Shown: positions 7,210 to 15,291 of the stretch, one piece after another
Position numbering within the stretch: position 1 is the stretch's first letter
Layout: every line of letters begins with the position of its first letter
DNA from: JAFGBM01 sp964564915
GTDB taxonomy: Bacteria > Actinomycetota > Actinomycetes > Actinomycetales > Demequinaceae
DNA length: 22,105 nt
Assembly: GCA_964564915.1 (NCBI GenBank)
Contig: CAZMCU010000029.1
Span: 1-22,105 of the forward strand
Direction: 5' to 3'
Made by a program: the position numbers and the translations under genes
Notes under the pieces: model-generated
Seen by the model: the letters and a program-made list of their open reading frames with translations, nothing else
The model's database searches: none
Told to the model about the DNA's origin: nothing

Positions 7210-10200
7210 CGGCGCTCCTTTCGGAAGGCGCGATTGCCGAGGGGGACGGCCCCGAGGAGTGTCCACGCGAGGACCACCACCCCCGCCCACCACCATGCCC
7301 GGTAGGTGGCGTCGTGGTACTCCACCTCAAGGTGCCCCGAACCTCCCCCCAGCGCGAACGCTTGCCGACCCCCGGCGTCCGCGACCGTGAGCGGGGAACC
7401 ATTGAGGGTCGCTCGCCACCGCGAATCGACGGGGGTCGCCACGACGACCAGGCGACCCTCGTCACCCGCGCCAACGGAGGTGCTCAACCCCGAAGGTTCC
7501 GAATTCAGGGGATCTCGCACGCCGTTCGGTTCCTCGATCCATGCCCGCGCAACCCTCGTGTCCACACCAGAATCGACGGTTGCCCGAACGCGCCAGGAAT
7601 CACCGAGTGCGGATGCACCGATGAGGGTAAGGGAGTCCGTCTGCACGAGTCCGTCGTTGAGTATCTCCGACCCTGGTGCGACCACGACGATCCCCATGCC
7701 CCAATCGCGCAGGGCATCCGCACCCCCACTGCCGGCCCCGACGAGTGCCGCGACCGCGGGTTCGAGGATGGCGATGTCGCCGTTCGCGGTGCCGTCGAAG
7801 GGGTCGCCTTCCCCCGGGAGTTGAGAGGCGCGACCCAGGAGCGATGACTCACCGTTGGAACCCAGCACCTCGTAGCCGACCGAGCCGTCCTCCCTCGCGA
7901 ACAGGAGAAGAACCCTCGTCTCCGGTTGCGAGGATTGCTCGAAAGCCGCGACGAGGGGAAGGACCGTCGCCGCCGTCGGATGGACATCGCCGCCAAAACT
8001 CCGGCCGGGCCAGATGGTGGCCCCGAGGTGCACAGCAAGAAGCGAACACGAGACGAGGACGAGGACTCCTCGTCCGCTCGTCGCGAGGATCGACTTCTTG
8101 CGAGACGCACTTGCTCCCGCCCCGATCGCGGATGCCACGGCGATCAAGAACCCCAGGGAGAGAAGGGAGAGCCCCGGCCCCGGCCAACCGTTGGCGACGA
8201 CACTGTCCGCTGGAGACGCGTAGGCAAGCGTCCGTTGGGCGATGATCGCCGAGCCGAGCCCCAGCGCTCCGAGGAGCCATCCGGCACGCACCGCGACGGG
8301 TGCTCTTCCGCTGGCAAGGGCGAGAAAGGCCAGCGCGACGAGCACCACCCCGGGGAGGTACGTGAAGATCAGGTTCCCGGTCGCGGTGGCGGCGGGCCAC
8401 GGTGGTGGCGACTGGCCAACCCCCCACAGCAGGTCCCAACTGCTCACGGGTGTCGAGGAGAGGGCGGGACCGGGTTCGCGGACGAGGAGGGTCCACCAGG
8501 CCCCCATCCCGTGAGCCTGCCACGTGCTGACGAGGGCGTGTCCATGGAGGACCAGCGCGGGGATGGGGACGAGGACCACCCTGCCGCGGTTCCCCCGAGC
8601 GAGGATAGCCACGCCGAGGACGGCGACGACGAGGGGAAGAAGAAGGATCGGGGCCGCCACGGAAATCGCCGCGAGGAGGAGCGCCGCCGCGGCGGCGGCG
8701 AAAGGGGAGCCCAACCGTCGACGGGGAAACTCCTCTCCGTCCCCCAGACGATCGCGCCGATTGACCGCCATGGCGCGCGCGAGCGCCAGCGCGAGAAGGG
8801 GAAGGAGGAGATGGACCAGGACAGCGCCGACACGACCGTCCGCGACCGATCCCGTGAGCGTGGGCCATGCCGCCCACGCCATCGCGATCGAGAACCGCGC
8901 GACGAGGGAACGGGTCGCCGCCCCCACGGCGAACCACGCCGACAGGGCCGCAAGCAAGGGACTAAACGTCAACAGAAGGCCGAGGGAAAGAATGAGCCCC
9001 CCGGGAATGAGGGCGAAGGGAATCATGAGGGAGGCGAAGGTTCCGTCGAGCGCCCCCGTGCCAAAACCGGCGTCGCTCCATCCCGTCCACGATCGTGCCC
9101 ACAGGGACGCGGCCGAAACGTCGGTCGTGCCTAGGGCTTGACCCGTGAGCATCTCCCCACGGAAGAGGGGGGCGATCCACGTGCCGTACAGGGCCACACT
9201 CAGCGCGCTCGCGACCACGACGAGGGCGACGAGGGTCCACCGACGTCGAACGGCAAGAGCGGCGATTTCCCTCGCCTGAACGTCACTGGGGCGATTCTCG
9301 GTACGCCACGCCTCGTACGCCCCGAGTTCCCTCGTGCGAGCCTGCCGGATCACGTCGCCGAGGCTCGCGAGAAGTGGCCTTTCGACGGGGACCTTGCCGA
9401 GACGAGCGATCTCCTTCCGCGACCGCATCAGCGAATGGAGACGCACGGCAAGGAGCGCGGGAACACGGAGCTCGGCCGCGGCAAGACGGGGTTCTCCCCC
9501 GACGAGCCGTCCCACCGAGCGAACCACGCTCGCGACGAAGGATCGGAGTCCCAGCAACGGCGTGAGCCAGAGGGGAGCCCACGCGAGGGCGTGGTACCAC
9601 TCCGAGGCTCGTCGCGCGGCGTAGGTGCGTTGGATCGTGCGAGGGGGAGAGGCGGGATCCGGTCGGGACATCAGCGACGCCTGGGCGTGTCGCACCCGGG
9701 CGGCTGGTGCCACCACGACGTCAACGCCCGCGCGCCACGCCTTGCGGCACAAGTCCGTGGAGTCCCCAAAGACACCGTAAGCGGGATCGGTCCCTCCGAC
9801 GTGCTCCCACAGATCCCTGCGCACCAGCGCTCCGGCCAACCCAACCGCGAGAACATCCTCTCGCCCACCATGCTGCCCCTGATCGAGGTCCTCTTCCTCG
9901 ACATCGTTGAGTCGTCTCCCGCTTCCCGAGACGGTCACCCCGACGTTCACCAAGATTCGCGTGTCGTCCCACCGCACTTGAGCCGCCCCGACGACGCCCG
10001 CCGACCTCCGTTTGCGGGTGACGGCAAGCAGCCGGGACAGAGCATCGGGAAGCGGCGCCGAATCGTCGTGAAGCAACCACAGCCATTCCCCGTTGCCGGG
10101 GGTGCTCGCGAGAAGGGCATCGACCGCCTCCCCGAAGTTGGAGGCCGTGACCGAGGTAACGGGAATACCGAGGCCGGGGGGAATCCCCACGTCACGACCG

Positions 10201-10346
10201 TCCCGGTGGCGTCCCTCGACGAGGACGACGTGCCAGGCGTCGACCTTACGATCCTGATGGGCGAGTGCGGTCAGCGTCTCCGCGAGGTACTCGGGACGAC
10301 CGTTGGTGACGACGATGGCGCGGACGAATGAGCCGGGCGCGCTCAT
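7206..10346 (-). CDS. Large membrane glycosyltransferase, family 2 catalytic domain plus multi-TM region
   Basis: This 1046-residue protein has an N-terminal GT-A domain (about 1-250). It shows a nucleotide-binding start AIVVTNGRPEYLAETL, the metal-binding DxD-like LHDDSAP (92-98) and the acidic acceptor-side motif FGDSTDLCRKAWRAG (about 193-207). A long run of hydrophobic helices follows, from about 370 to 780, and then a beta-rich outer domain containing VDSRWRATLNGSPL before a last membrane helix near the C-terminus (YRAWWWAGVVVLAWTLLGAVPL). The enzyme probably transfers a sugar on the inner face to an envelope acceptor; donor and product are unknown. The gene starts 21 bp after whiB2 without a recognisable Shine-Dalgarno, so translation may depend on whiB2 read-through. 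Downstream DUF5719 is coupled by an ATGA overlap. Confidence 0.88.
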   Translation of the reverse strand: MSAPGSFVRAIVVTNGRPEYLAETLTALAHQDRKVDAWHVVLVEGRHRDGRDVGIPPGLGIPVTSVTASNFGEAVDALLASTPGNGEWLWLLHDDSAPLPDALSRLLAVTRKRRSAGVVGAAQVRWDDTRILVNVGVTVSGSGRRLNDVEEEDLDQGQHGGREDVLAVGLAGALVRRDLWEHVGGTDPAYGVFGDSTDLCRKAWRAGVDVVVAPAARVRHAQASLMSRPDPASPPRTIQRTYAARRASEWYHALAWAPLWLTPLLGLRSFVASVVRSVGRLVGGEPRLAAAELRVPALLAVRLHSLMRSRKEIARLGKVPVERPLLASLGDVIRQARTRELGAYEAWRTENRPSDVQAREIAALAVRRRWTLVALVVVASALSVALYGTWIAPLFRGEMLTGQALGTTDVSAASLWARSWTGWSDAGFGTGALDGTFASLMIPFALIPGGLILSLGLLLTFSPLLAALSAWFAVGAATRSLVARFSIAMAWAAWPTLTGSVADGRVGAVLVHLLLPLLALALARAMAVNRRDRLGDGEEFPRRRLGSPFAAAAAALLLAAISVAAPILLLPLVVAVLGVAILARGNRGRVVLVPIPALVLHGHALVSTWQAHGMGAWWTLLVREPGPALSSTPVSSWDLLWGVGQSPPPWPAATATGNLIFTYLPGVVLVALAFLALASGRAPVAVRAGWLLGALGLGSAIIAQRTLAYASPADSVVANGWPGPGLSLLSLGFLIAVASAIGAGASASRKKSILATSGRGVLVLVSCSLLAVHLGATIWPGRSFGGDVHPTAATVLPLVAAFEQSSQPETRVLLLFAREDGSVGYEVLGSNGESSLLGRASQLPGEGDPFDGTANGDIAILEPAVAALVGAGSGGADALRDWGMGIVVVAPGSEILNDGLVQTDSLTLIGASALGDSWRVRATVDSGVDTRVARAWIEEPNGVRDPLNSEPSGLSTSVGAGDEGRLVVVATPVDSRWRATLNGSPLTVADAGGRQAFALGGGSGHLEVEYHDATYRAWWWAGVVVLAWTLLGAVPLGNRAFRKERR

Positions 10347-10367
10347 GGGGGGCCGCCCGGGGTGCGG

Positions 10368-10685
10368 CTAGACCGCCCGCCGCTTGAGTTTGCGGCGTTC
10401 ACGCTCGGACAAGCCGCCCCATATGCCGAATCTCTCGTCGTTCGCCAGCGCGTAGTCCAGGCACTCCGCCCGCACCTCGCACGTCGTGCAGACCTTCTTC
10501 GCCTCACGGGTCGATCCGCCCTTCTCGGGGAAGAAGGCCTCCGGATCCGTCTGCGCGCAAAGTGCCCGTTCTTGCCACCCCAGAGGACCCTCGTCGAGAA
10601 CGGCGAAGATGCTGATGACCGTCGCAAGCGGAGGGGTCGACCGTCCCGTCTCCACGGGAAGCGACCCGTCAAGGACGTTCCACAT
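10368..10685 (-). CDS. whiB2: WhiB-family transcription factor, WhiB2/WhmD type
   Basis: This 105-residue Wbl protein has four cysteines for a [4Fe-4S] cluster: C43, C66, C69 and C75, in ALCAQTDPEAFFPEKGGS and KKVCTTCEVRAEC. The LDYALANDERFGIWGGLSERERRKLKRR tail holds the G(I/V)WGG turn that contacts sigma factor A and a basic DNA-binding end. The core is very close to mycobacterial WhiB2/WhmD, needed for cell division and septation. ATG 10685 is preferred because GGGAGG stands about 4 nt upstream; ATG 10703 would add six residues but has no ribosome binding site. A sigma-A-like promoter with an overlapping palindrome lies just upstream. The gene heads the whiB2-glycosyltransferase-DUF5719 run. 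Confidence 0.95.
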   Translation of the reverse strand: MWNVLDGSLPVETGRSTPPLATVISIFAVLDEGPLGWQERALCAQTDPEAFFPEKGGSTREAKKVCTTCEVRAECLDYALANDERFGIWGGLSERERRKLKRRAV

Positions 10686-10725
10686 CAGGCCTCCCGTCAC
10701 CATGGCAGAAATCCTGCCGAGTGGA

Positions 10726-10743
10726 ATTACACCCGTGTAATCC
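10726..10743. promoter_or_regulatory. Candidate operator over the whiB2 promoter
   Basis: The plus strand reads ATTACACCCGTGTAATCC. ATTACAC and GTGTAAT are perfect 7-bp inverted arms around two bases. The dyad covers the -10 box and part of the spacer, so a bound protein would block or reshape RNA polymerase access. A close copy (15 of 18 identical) lies upstream of whiB1 at 18559-18576. The binding factor is unknown. Read as direct half-sites (ATTAC and GTAAT, 11 bp apart), an OmpR-family regulator such as MtrA is one guess. Confidence 0.6.
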
Positions 10744-10755
10744 CCACCTCGTCAA
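10726..10755 (-). promoter_or_regulatory. Sigma-A-type promoter of whiB2
   Basis: On the minus strand there is a -35 box TTGACG (10750-10755), an 18-nt spacer and a -10 box TGTAAT (10726-10731). This predicts a start near 10719 and a leader of about 34 nt carrying the GGGAGG site. It is the best match to the housekeeping consensus in the window. Confidence 0.65.
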
Positions 10756-10879
10756 GTTGACCACACCCAAGGCGAACGCGCAAGCCTAGACCTCGCATAC
10801 GACAACCCTCGCGAGGCTCGCGGCGCAGGTTCGGGGCAACGCTTATGGCCTGCCACACGTTGTAGTCTGCAGGCGAACG

Positions 10880-10885
10880 TAGACT
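10880..10885 (+). promoter_or_regulatory. Possible -10 box for the LCP gene
   Basis: TAGACT lies 11 nt before the small ORF start at 10897. A second candidate, TAGTCT, lies at 10863-10868. No -35 at proper spacing was found. The rest of the 10756-10922 interval contains only the palindrome CCTCGCGAGG (10807-10816) and no recognisable gene. Confidence 0.25.
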
Positions 10886-10896
10886 TGGGGAAGGCA

Positions 10897-10926
10897 ATGT
10901 CCATCACGATCGGAGCAAGCGCGTGA
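10897..10926 (+). CDS. Possible 9-residue leader peptide ORF upstream of the LCP gene
   Basis: ATG at 10897 opens a short frame, MSITIGASA, ending with TGA at 10924-10926. It is preceded by the purine-rich GGGGAAGG. Its stop overlaps the GTG start of the LCP gene in the four-base form GTGA, the usual arrangement for translational coupling. Such a short frame can arise by chance; the overlap and the ribosome-binding-like stretch are the only support. Confidence 0.3.
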   Translation: MSITIGASA

Positions 10927-12149
10927 GCGCACTACACACGCGACCCCGTCGCCACGCGAGTACGGCGCGCCTCCACGGTGTGCTCGTTGGCGTCGTCGCC
11001 GCCATCTTCGGAGGGATCGCTTTCTACCCCACGCTCATGTACTTCACCTTCACCGGTGCCCTTGCCCAGGTGGACCACCACGACATCACCCTTCTCCTCG
11101 GCCCCGATCGGCCGGACTCCCCTCCACCGCCAACGGACGAAGTCGCCGGCCAGTGGGTCAACATCCTCGTCATGGGCTCCGACACCCGCGTGGGCGAGAA
11201 CGCCGCGATCGGCGGTGAGAACGGCGACGCCACCGACATGCGGAACGACACGACCATGATCGTTCACATCTCGGCCGACCGGACGAGGATCGAGATTGTC
11301 TCGATCCCGCGCGACGCGCTCGTCCGGATTTCGGCGTGCACGACAAGCGACGGCGTGACCCACCCCGGTTGGACGGGGATGTTCAACCAGGCTTTCTCGA
11401 GCGGTGGTCGCTACGGCTCGACGAGCGACGCGGCGGCATGCGCCGTCCGAACGGTCGAAGACATCACCGGGATTCGCATCGACGAGTTCGCCGTCCTCGA
11501 CTTTGTGGGATTCGCGAACGTCATCGACGCGCTCGGCGGCGTCCCCATGTGCATCCCCGGACACATCGTCGCCGCCAAGGCCCAACTTGACCTCCAGCCC
11601 GGTCCCCAGACCCTTAACGGGAGAACGGCTACCGCGTGGGCACGCCTCCGGACCGCCGAGGTGGGCCAGGAATGGATGGGGATCAACGGCTCCGACCTCT
11701 CCCGCATCAATCGACAACACGAGTTGCTCTCCAAGGTCGCGGAGAAGGCCCTCGGATCCGGCGTGCTCTTGCACCCCGACCGGTTCGCGGCCGTCGTCCA
11801 GGCCGCCGCCGGATCGTTGACCACGAGCGACCACCTCGCCGACTTCAACTGGCTCTGGGGCCTCATGTGGAGCATTCACCACATCGACCCCGCCAACATC
11901 GTCTTCACGACCGTTCCCGTGAGGGGCGCACCGAGCGACCCCAACCGGTTGGTGTTCACGTCGGACGCGCCCGCCTTGTTCCAAGCCATCATCGACGACC
12001 AACCCATCTCCGGGGTTTCCGTCGCCGATCAGAGCGACGCCACGCCCGTGCCGTCGCCGTCCGGCTCAACGGGGACCGACACGGGAACCGATACCGGGGC
12101 GATTCAAGGGAACGTCGACCTTCTCGGTGCGTGCGCTCCGGGCGCCTGA
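10923..12149 (+). CDS. LytR-CpsA-Psr (LCP) family cell-wall glycopolymer ligase
   Basis: This 408-residue protein has a short basic cytoplasmic end, a signal-anchor helix (about 18-45) and an external LCP domain (about 78-275). Motifs include NILVMGSDTRVG (D87, R89), the RNDTTMIVHI strand (R107, D109), IEIVSIPRD (R130, D131), MFNQAFSSGG and DLSRINRQHELL, covering the usual pyrophosphate-binding Arg/Asp residues. LCP proteins move glycopolymers from lipid carrier to peptidoglycan, for example arabinogalactan ligation in mycobacteria. The C-terminus is a Ser/Thr/Asp-rich linker with repeated GTDTGTDTG and no further domain. The GTG at 10923 has GGAG 7 nt upstream. The mycobacterial LCP gene Rv3267 is also not far from purE. 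Confidence 0.92.
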   Translation: MSALHTRPRRHASTARLHGVLVGVVAAIFGGIAFYPTLMYFTFTGALAQVDHHDITLLLGPDRPDSPPPPTDEVAGQWVNILVMGSDTRVGENAAIGGENGDATDMRNDTTMIVHISADRTRIEIVSIPRDALVRISACTTSDGVTHPGWTGMFNQAFSSGGRYGSTSDAAACAVRTVEDITGIRIDEFAVLDFVGFANVIDALGGVPMCIPGHIVAAKAQLDLQPGPQTLNGRTATAWARLRTAEVGQEWMGINGSDLSRINRQHELLSKVAEKALGSGVLLHPDRFAAVVQAAAGSLTTSDHLADFNWLWGLMWSIHHIDPANIVFTTVPVRGAPSDPNRLVFTSDAPALFQAIIDDQPISGVSVADQSDATPVPSPSGSTGTDTGTDTGAIQGNVDLLGACAPGA

Positions 12150-12171
12150 ACGCCCGATCCGATCTCCCCAC

Positions 12172-12678
12172 CTAGGTCTTGAGGTTGGCGCCCTTAGCCT
12201 TCGCGGCCTTGGTCAACTCCACCTGGAACGCCTCGACCCTCGCGCGCATAGAGTCAGCTTCCTCGTCGTCCCCCGCTCCCAGGATTCGGGCGGCGAGAAG
12301 CCCCGCGTTCCGCGCTCCCCCGATCGACACCGTCGCCACCGGCACACCCGACGGCATTTGGACGATGCTCAGCAGCGAGTCGAGTCCATCCAACTGCTGA
12401 AGCGAAATCGGAACACCGATGACGGGCAGGGGGGTCACGGCCGCAACGACACCGGGCAGGTGAGCCGCCCCTCCCGCTCCCGCGATGATGACCCGCACAC
12501 CCCGTCCCGCGGCCGAACGCGCGTAGGCGAGGGTCTCGTCCGGCATCCGGTGAGCGGACAGTACCTCCGCCTCGTACCGAATCTCGAATTCGTCGAGAGC
12601 GTGCGCCGCGGCCTCCATGACCGGCCAGTCGGAGTCCGATCCCATGATGATGCCCACCTTGGGGCCCGTTGACGTCAT
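12172..12678 (-). CDS. purE: N5-carboxyaminoimidazole ribonucleotide mutase (PurE)
   Basis: This 168-residue cytosolic enzyme moves the carboxyl group of N5-CAIR to give CAIR in purine synthesis. It has the substrate-binding GSDSDWPVM (13-21), SAHRMP with catalytic H43, and AGAGGAAHLPG (66-76), followed by QQLDGLDSLLSIVQMPSGVPVATV, which looks like the class I form that works with PurK. The ATG at 12678 is preferred because GGAGG lies 5 nt upstream. No purK is adjacent, unlike mycobacteria where purK and purE are neighbours; purK is probably elsewhere in the genome. The gene is divergent from the GtrA fusion gene and convergent with the LCP gene, 22 bp away, with no terminator seen between them. 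Confidence 0.96.
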   Translation of the reverse strand: MTSTGPKVGIIMGSDSDWPVMEAAAHALDEFEIRYEAEVLSAHRMPDETLAYARSAAGRGVRVIIAGAGGAAHLPGVVAAVTPLPVIGVPISLQQLDGLDSLLSIVQMPSGVPVATVSIGGARNAGLLAARILGAGDDEEADSMRARVEAFQVELTKAAKAKGANLKT

Positions 12679-12695
12679 CGCCACCTCCACCCACC

Positions 12696-12701
12696 ACGAT
12701 A
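12696..12701 (-). promoter_or_regulatory. Putative -10 box of purE
   Basis: On the minus strand TATCGT lies 17 nt before the ATG, leaving room for a very short leader with GGAGG (12684-12688). No -35 box was recognised in the GC-rich sequence upstream. Confidence 0.35.
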
Positions 12702-12749
12702 GCGGCCGCTGGGGGCGCGGCTCGGTCTCCGCGCCCGGGCGAGACCTAT

Positions 12750-12755
12750 TAGGCT
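12750..12755 (+). promoter_or_regulatory. Putative leaderless -10 box of the GtrA fusion gene
   Basis: TAGGCT is followed by CGCGGC and then the GTG at 12762, with no Shine-Dalgarno. The same hexamer at the same 6-nt distance precedes pdtaS. Confidence 0.45.
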
Positions 12756-12761
12756 CGCGGC

Positions 12762-15281
12762 GTGGCTGTTGTTCGATGGTGGCGCGAACGCCGTGAGGAA
12801 ATCCTCAAGTTCGGCGTAGTGGGCGGCGTCGCCTTCGTCGTCGACCTGGGACTCTTCAACCTGCTTCGCTTCGGACCCCACGCCCTTCTTGCCGACAAGA
12901 TCGTCACGGCGAAGGTAGTGTCGGCCGCCGTTGCGACCGTCGTCGCCTGGCTCGGCAACCGCCTCTGGACCTTCCGTGGGCGCCGGACGGATCACCCCCT
13001 CGACGAACTCGTCATCTACGGCGTCATCAACGTCTTCGCTCTCTTCATCCCCGTCGGCACGGTTGCGTTCACGGCGTACGCCCTCGACCAGCGGGGAGCC
13101 TTGGCGACGAACATCGCCGCCGTGATCGGCATCGGGATCGGGACCGTCGTCCGGTACGTGGGGTACCGCCACTTCGTCTTCTCCGACCGGGTTGCCCTCC
13201 GCTCCCGCCTAGTACGATTCCTCGCGGCGACCCCCGAACGGTTGCTCCTTTCGGCCGTGGCGATCGTGCTGGCGTGCGGTGTGACCGTCAGCCTCGGGGT
13301 ATTCCGACCGTGGACCACGATCCCTCTCGCTCTCGTCCTTGGCGCGATCGGGTGGCGCTTCGTTCCCCCTCCTCGGCGGGACGAGGCGAGCGCACGAGGA
13401 TCGACGTGGCTTCTCGGCGGGGCATTCGTGTGGGTCTTCGTGAACCTCCCGTGGGTGGCGGAGTACGTCATCGTCAGGCGCGATCCCGGCTTCCTCACGC
13501 TGACCGGGCTATGGCTCGTCCATCACGGCTCAACGGACATTCCCACCGCTGGCGCCCTCGATGCCGCCGCCACGAACGACGCGGCGCGCACCGGTGCCCC
13601 CGACGCGTGGAACCTTGAGGGAGACGTCATCCAACCCCAGGGAGCCAAGCTTTTGCCCGCCGTGCTCGCCGTTGGAGGTTGGCTCGGAGGCGACACCGGA
13701 GTCTTCATGGCGAACCTCGTCGTCGGTGCACTCGGGCTCGTCGCGATCTACGTGCTTGCTCGAGAGGTGATGGGCCCCATTGGTGCGCTGGTCCCGGCCC
13801 TCGCGCTCAGCCTGACCGTTTCCCATATCTGGCTCTCCCGCGCCGCGTACACCGAACCGATCGTCATGCTCCTTCTGGTCACGGCGATCGCGTGGGGCTG
13901 GAGAGGCGTGAAGGAGGGCCGTGCGCCTCCCCTCCTCCTCGCTGCCGTCGCGTCCGGCGCTACCACCCTCGCCCGTATCGATGGAGCCGCGTACGCACTC
14001 GGACTTCTCTTCGGGGTGACCGTGGGAGTGCTCGCTGTGCGTGAGCGCAGCCTTCGGTGGAAGGCCGGGACCTTGGCTTCGTTCGCCGCGCTTCAGGCGG
14101 CGACGGTTGGCAGCGGTTATGCGTCGGTGTGGCGCTGGAGCAGGGCGTACGCCTCCCGCCTGGACGACGAGGTGGGGAGCCTCACCTCCTTGTATGTGGT
14201 GGCTATCGTCCTCGTCCTGGTCATCGCGCTGGGGTTCGCCATCGGGGCCATCCTCATGGGACGTGATTACCGCGCGACCACGACCGGTCGGGCGGCACCA
14301 CGGAAGGTCGTCCCCGCGGTCGCCGCTGGGCTCGTCGTCACCACCTTCCTTGTCCTGGCGAGTCGCCCGTTCTGGATGACGGCGCACGGAAACGCCAATC
14401 CTCCCTACGTCGCCTGGCTCCAACAGGCGGAGGGCGATCCCGTGGATGGGACCCGAACGTACGCGGAGTCGACCGTGACGTGGATGAGTTACTACCTCAC
14501 CTGGCCGATCCTTCTTCTCGGGGTGGCGGGCTTTGCCATTGCAGCGTGGCGTTGGGGAAGGGGAGGGCGCGGGTGGGCTGTTCCTCTCGCGGGTTTCCTC
14601 GCCCCCACGGTCCTGTATCTCGTGCGGCCGTCGATCGTCCCCGATCAGGTATGGGCAATCCGCCGCCTCTCGGCGTCCGGCATTACCGGCTTCGTGTTCG
14701 CAGCGGCGATTGGGGGAGCGGCGATTGCCGCCCGCGTGGCACGCCGGGTCCATCGGGAGGCTGGACGAACCACGTGGTTGGGGTTCGCGGCGGTCATCTG
14801 CCTCGCGCCGGTCGTCACATGGTTTCCCTTCGCCCCCGGCGTCACGGCGTCCCCCATCGGATGGGCGAGCGCGCTCCGCGTCCCCGAGCAGGCGGGATCA
14901 CGCGCCCAACTCGACACGCTGTGCGCCTATATCGACGAACGACCCGTCCTGCTCGTCGGCACGACCTCTCACTTCGGGACGATCAGGATCGGCTGCGACG
15001 TCCCCGTCGTGACCATCGGCGCCGCCATCGACGCCCCGAGTCTTCGCGAAATGGGTGAGGCGTGGGGCGAGCCGTTCGTCGTCGTCACCGAACACCCCGA
15101 CTTCGTCCCCTGGGTGTCGGAGCCCCTCACCCCGACCTTCGAATCGGACGCCCACTATTCCCTCGGCTCGCTTCAGGGTTTCTCCATCAAAAGCAGCGTG
15201 CAGGTATTCCGGTGGTACATCGGCACCGTCCTCCCCGACGGTACCGTCAGGCTTTACTCCGGACCACCGGAATCGTCATAG
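12762..15281 (+). CDS. GtrA-like flippase domain fused to a polytopic GT-C-type glycosyltransferase
   Basis: The protein has 839 residues. Residues about 14-142 form a complete GtrA domain with four helices, including FGVVGGVAFVVDLGLFNLL, GNRLWTF (65-71) and RYVGYRHFVF (131-140). GtrA proteins are thought to move polyprenyl-phosphate sugars across the membrane. From about 160 on there are many further membrane helices with features of GT-C enzymes (PMT/ArnT-like), such as HIWLSRAAYTEPIVMLLLVTAIAW and ATTLARIDGAAYALGLL, then a C-terminal soluble alpha/beta part (about 690-839). The reading is a flippase joined to the transferase that uses the flipped lipid-linked sugar; sugar and acceptor are unknown. 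The start is a leaderless-looking GTG. In mycobacteria a stand-alone GtrA gene (Rv3277) is divergent from purK/purE, matching this position. Confidence 0.85.
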   Translation: MAVVRWWRERREEILKFGVVGGVAFVVDLGLFNLLRFGPHALLADKIVTAKVVSAAVATVVAWLGNRLWTFRGRRTDHPLDELVIYGVINVFALFIPVGTVAFTAYALDQRGALATNIAAVIGIGIGTVVRYVGYRHFVFSDRVALRSRLVRFLAATPERLLLSAVAIVLACGVTVSLGVFRPWTTIPLALVLGAIGWRFVPPPRRDEASARGSTWLLGGAFVWVFVNLPWVAEYVIVRRDPGFLTLTGLWLVHHGSTDIPTAGALDAAATNDAARTGAPDAWNLEGDVIQPQGAKLLPAVLAVGGWLGGDTGVFMANLVVGALGLVAIYVLAREVMGPIGALVPALALSLTVSHIWLSRAAYTEPIVMLLLVTAIAWGWRGVKEGRAPPLLLAAVASGATTLARIDGAAYALGLLFGVTVGVLAVRERSLRWKAGTLASFAALQAATVGSGYASVWRWSRAYASRLDDEVGSLTSLYVVAIVLVLVIALGFAIGAILMGRDYRATTTGRAAPRKVVPAVAAGLVVTTFLVLASRPFWMTAHGNANPPYVAWLQQAEGDPVDGTRTYAESTVTWMSYYLTWPILLLGVAGFAIAAWRWGRGGRGWAVPLAGFLAPTVLYLVRPSIVPDQVWAIRRLSASGITGFVFAAAIGGAAIAARVARRVHREAGRTTWLGFAAVICLAPVVTWFPFAPGVTASPIGWASALRVPEQAGSRAQLDTLCAYIDERPVLLVGTTSHFGTIRIGCDVPVVTIGAAIDAPSLREMGEAWGEPFVVVTEHPDFVPWVSEPLTPTFESDAHYSLGSLQGFSIKSSVQVFRWYIGTVLPDGTVRLYSGPPESS

Positions 15282-15291
15282 CTTTCGAGGA

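Noticed and set aside
10686..10703. Upstream ATG at 10703 as whiB2 start
   Set aside because: It lacks a ribosome binding site, while GGGAGG is well placed for the ATG at 10685; the longer form cannot be fully excluded.
15055..15291. N-terminal extension of the FtsK/FHA gene to an ATG at 15055
   Set aside because: It would overlap the GtrA fusion gene by over 220 bp with Ser/Pro/Arg-rich out-of-frame sequence.
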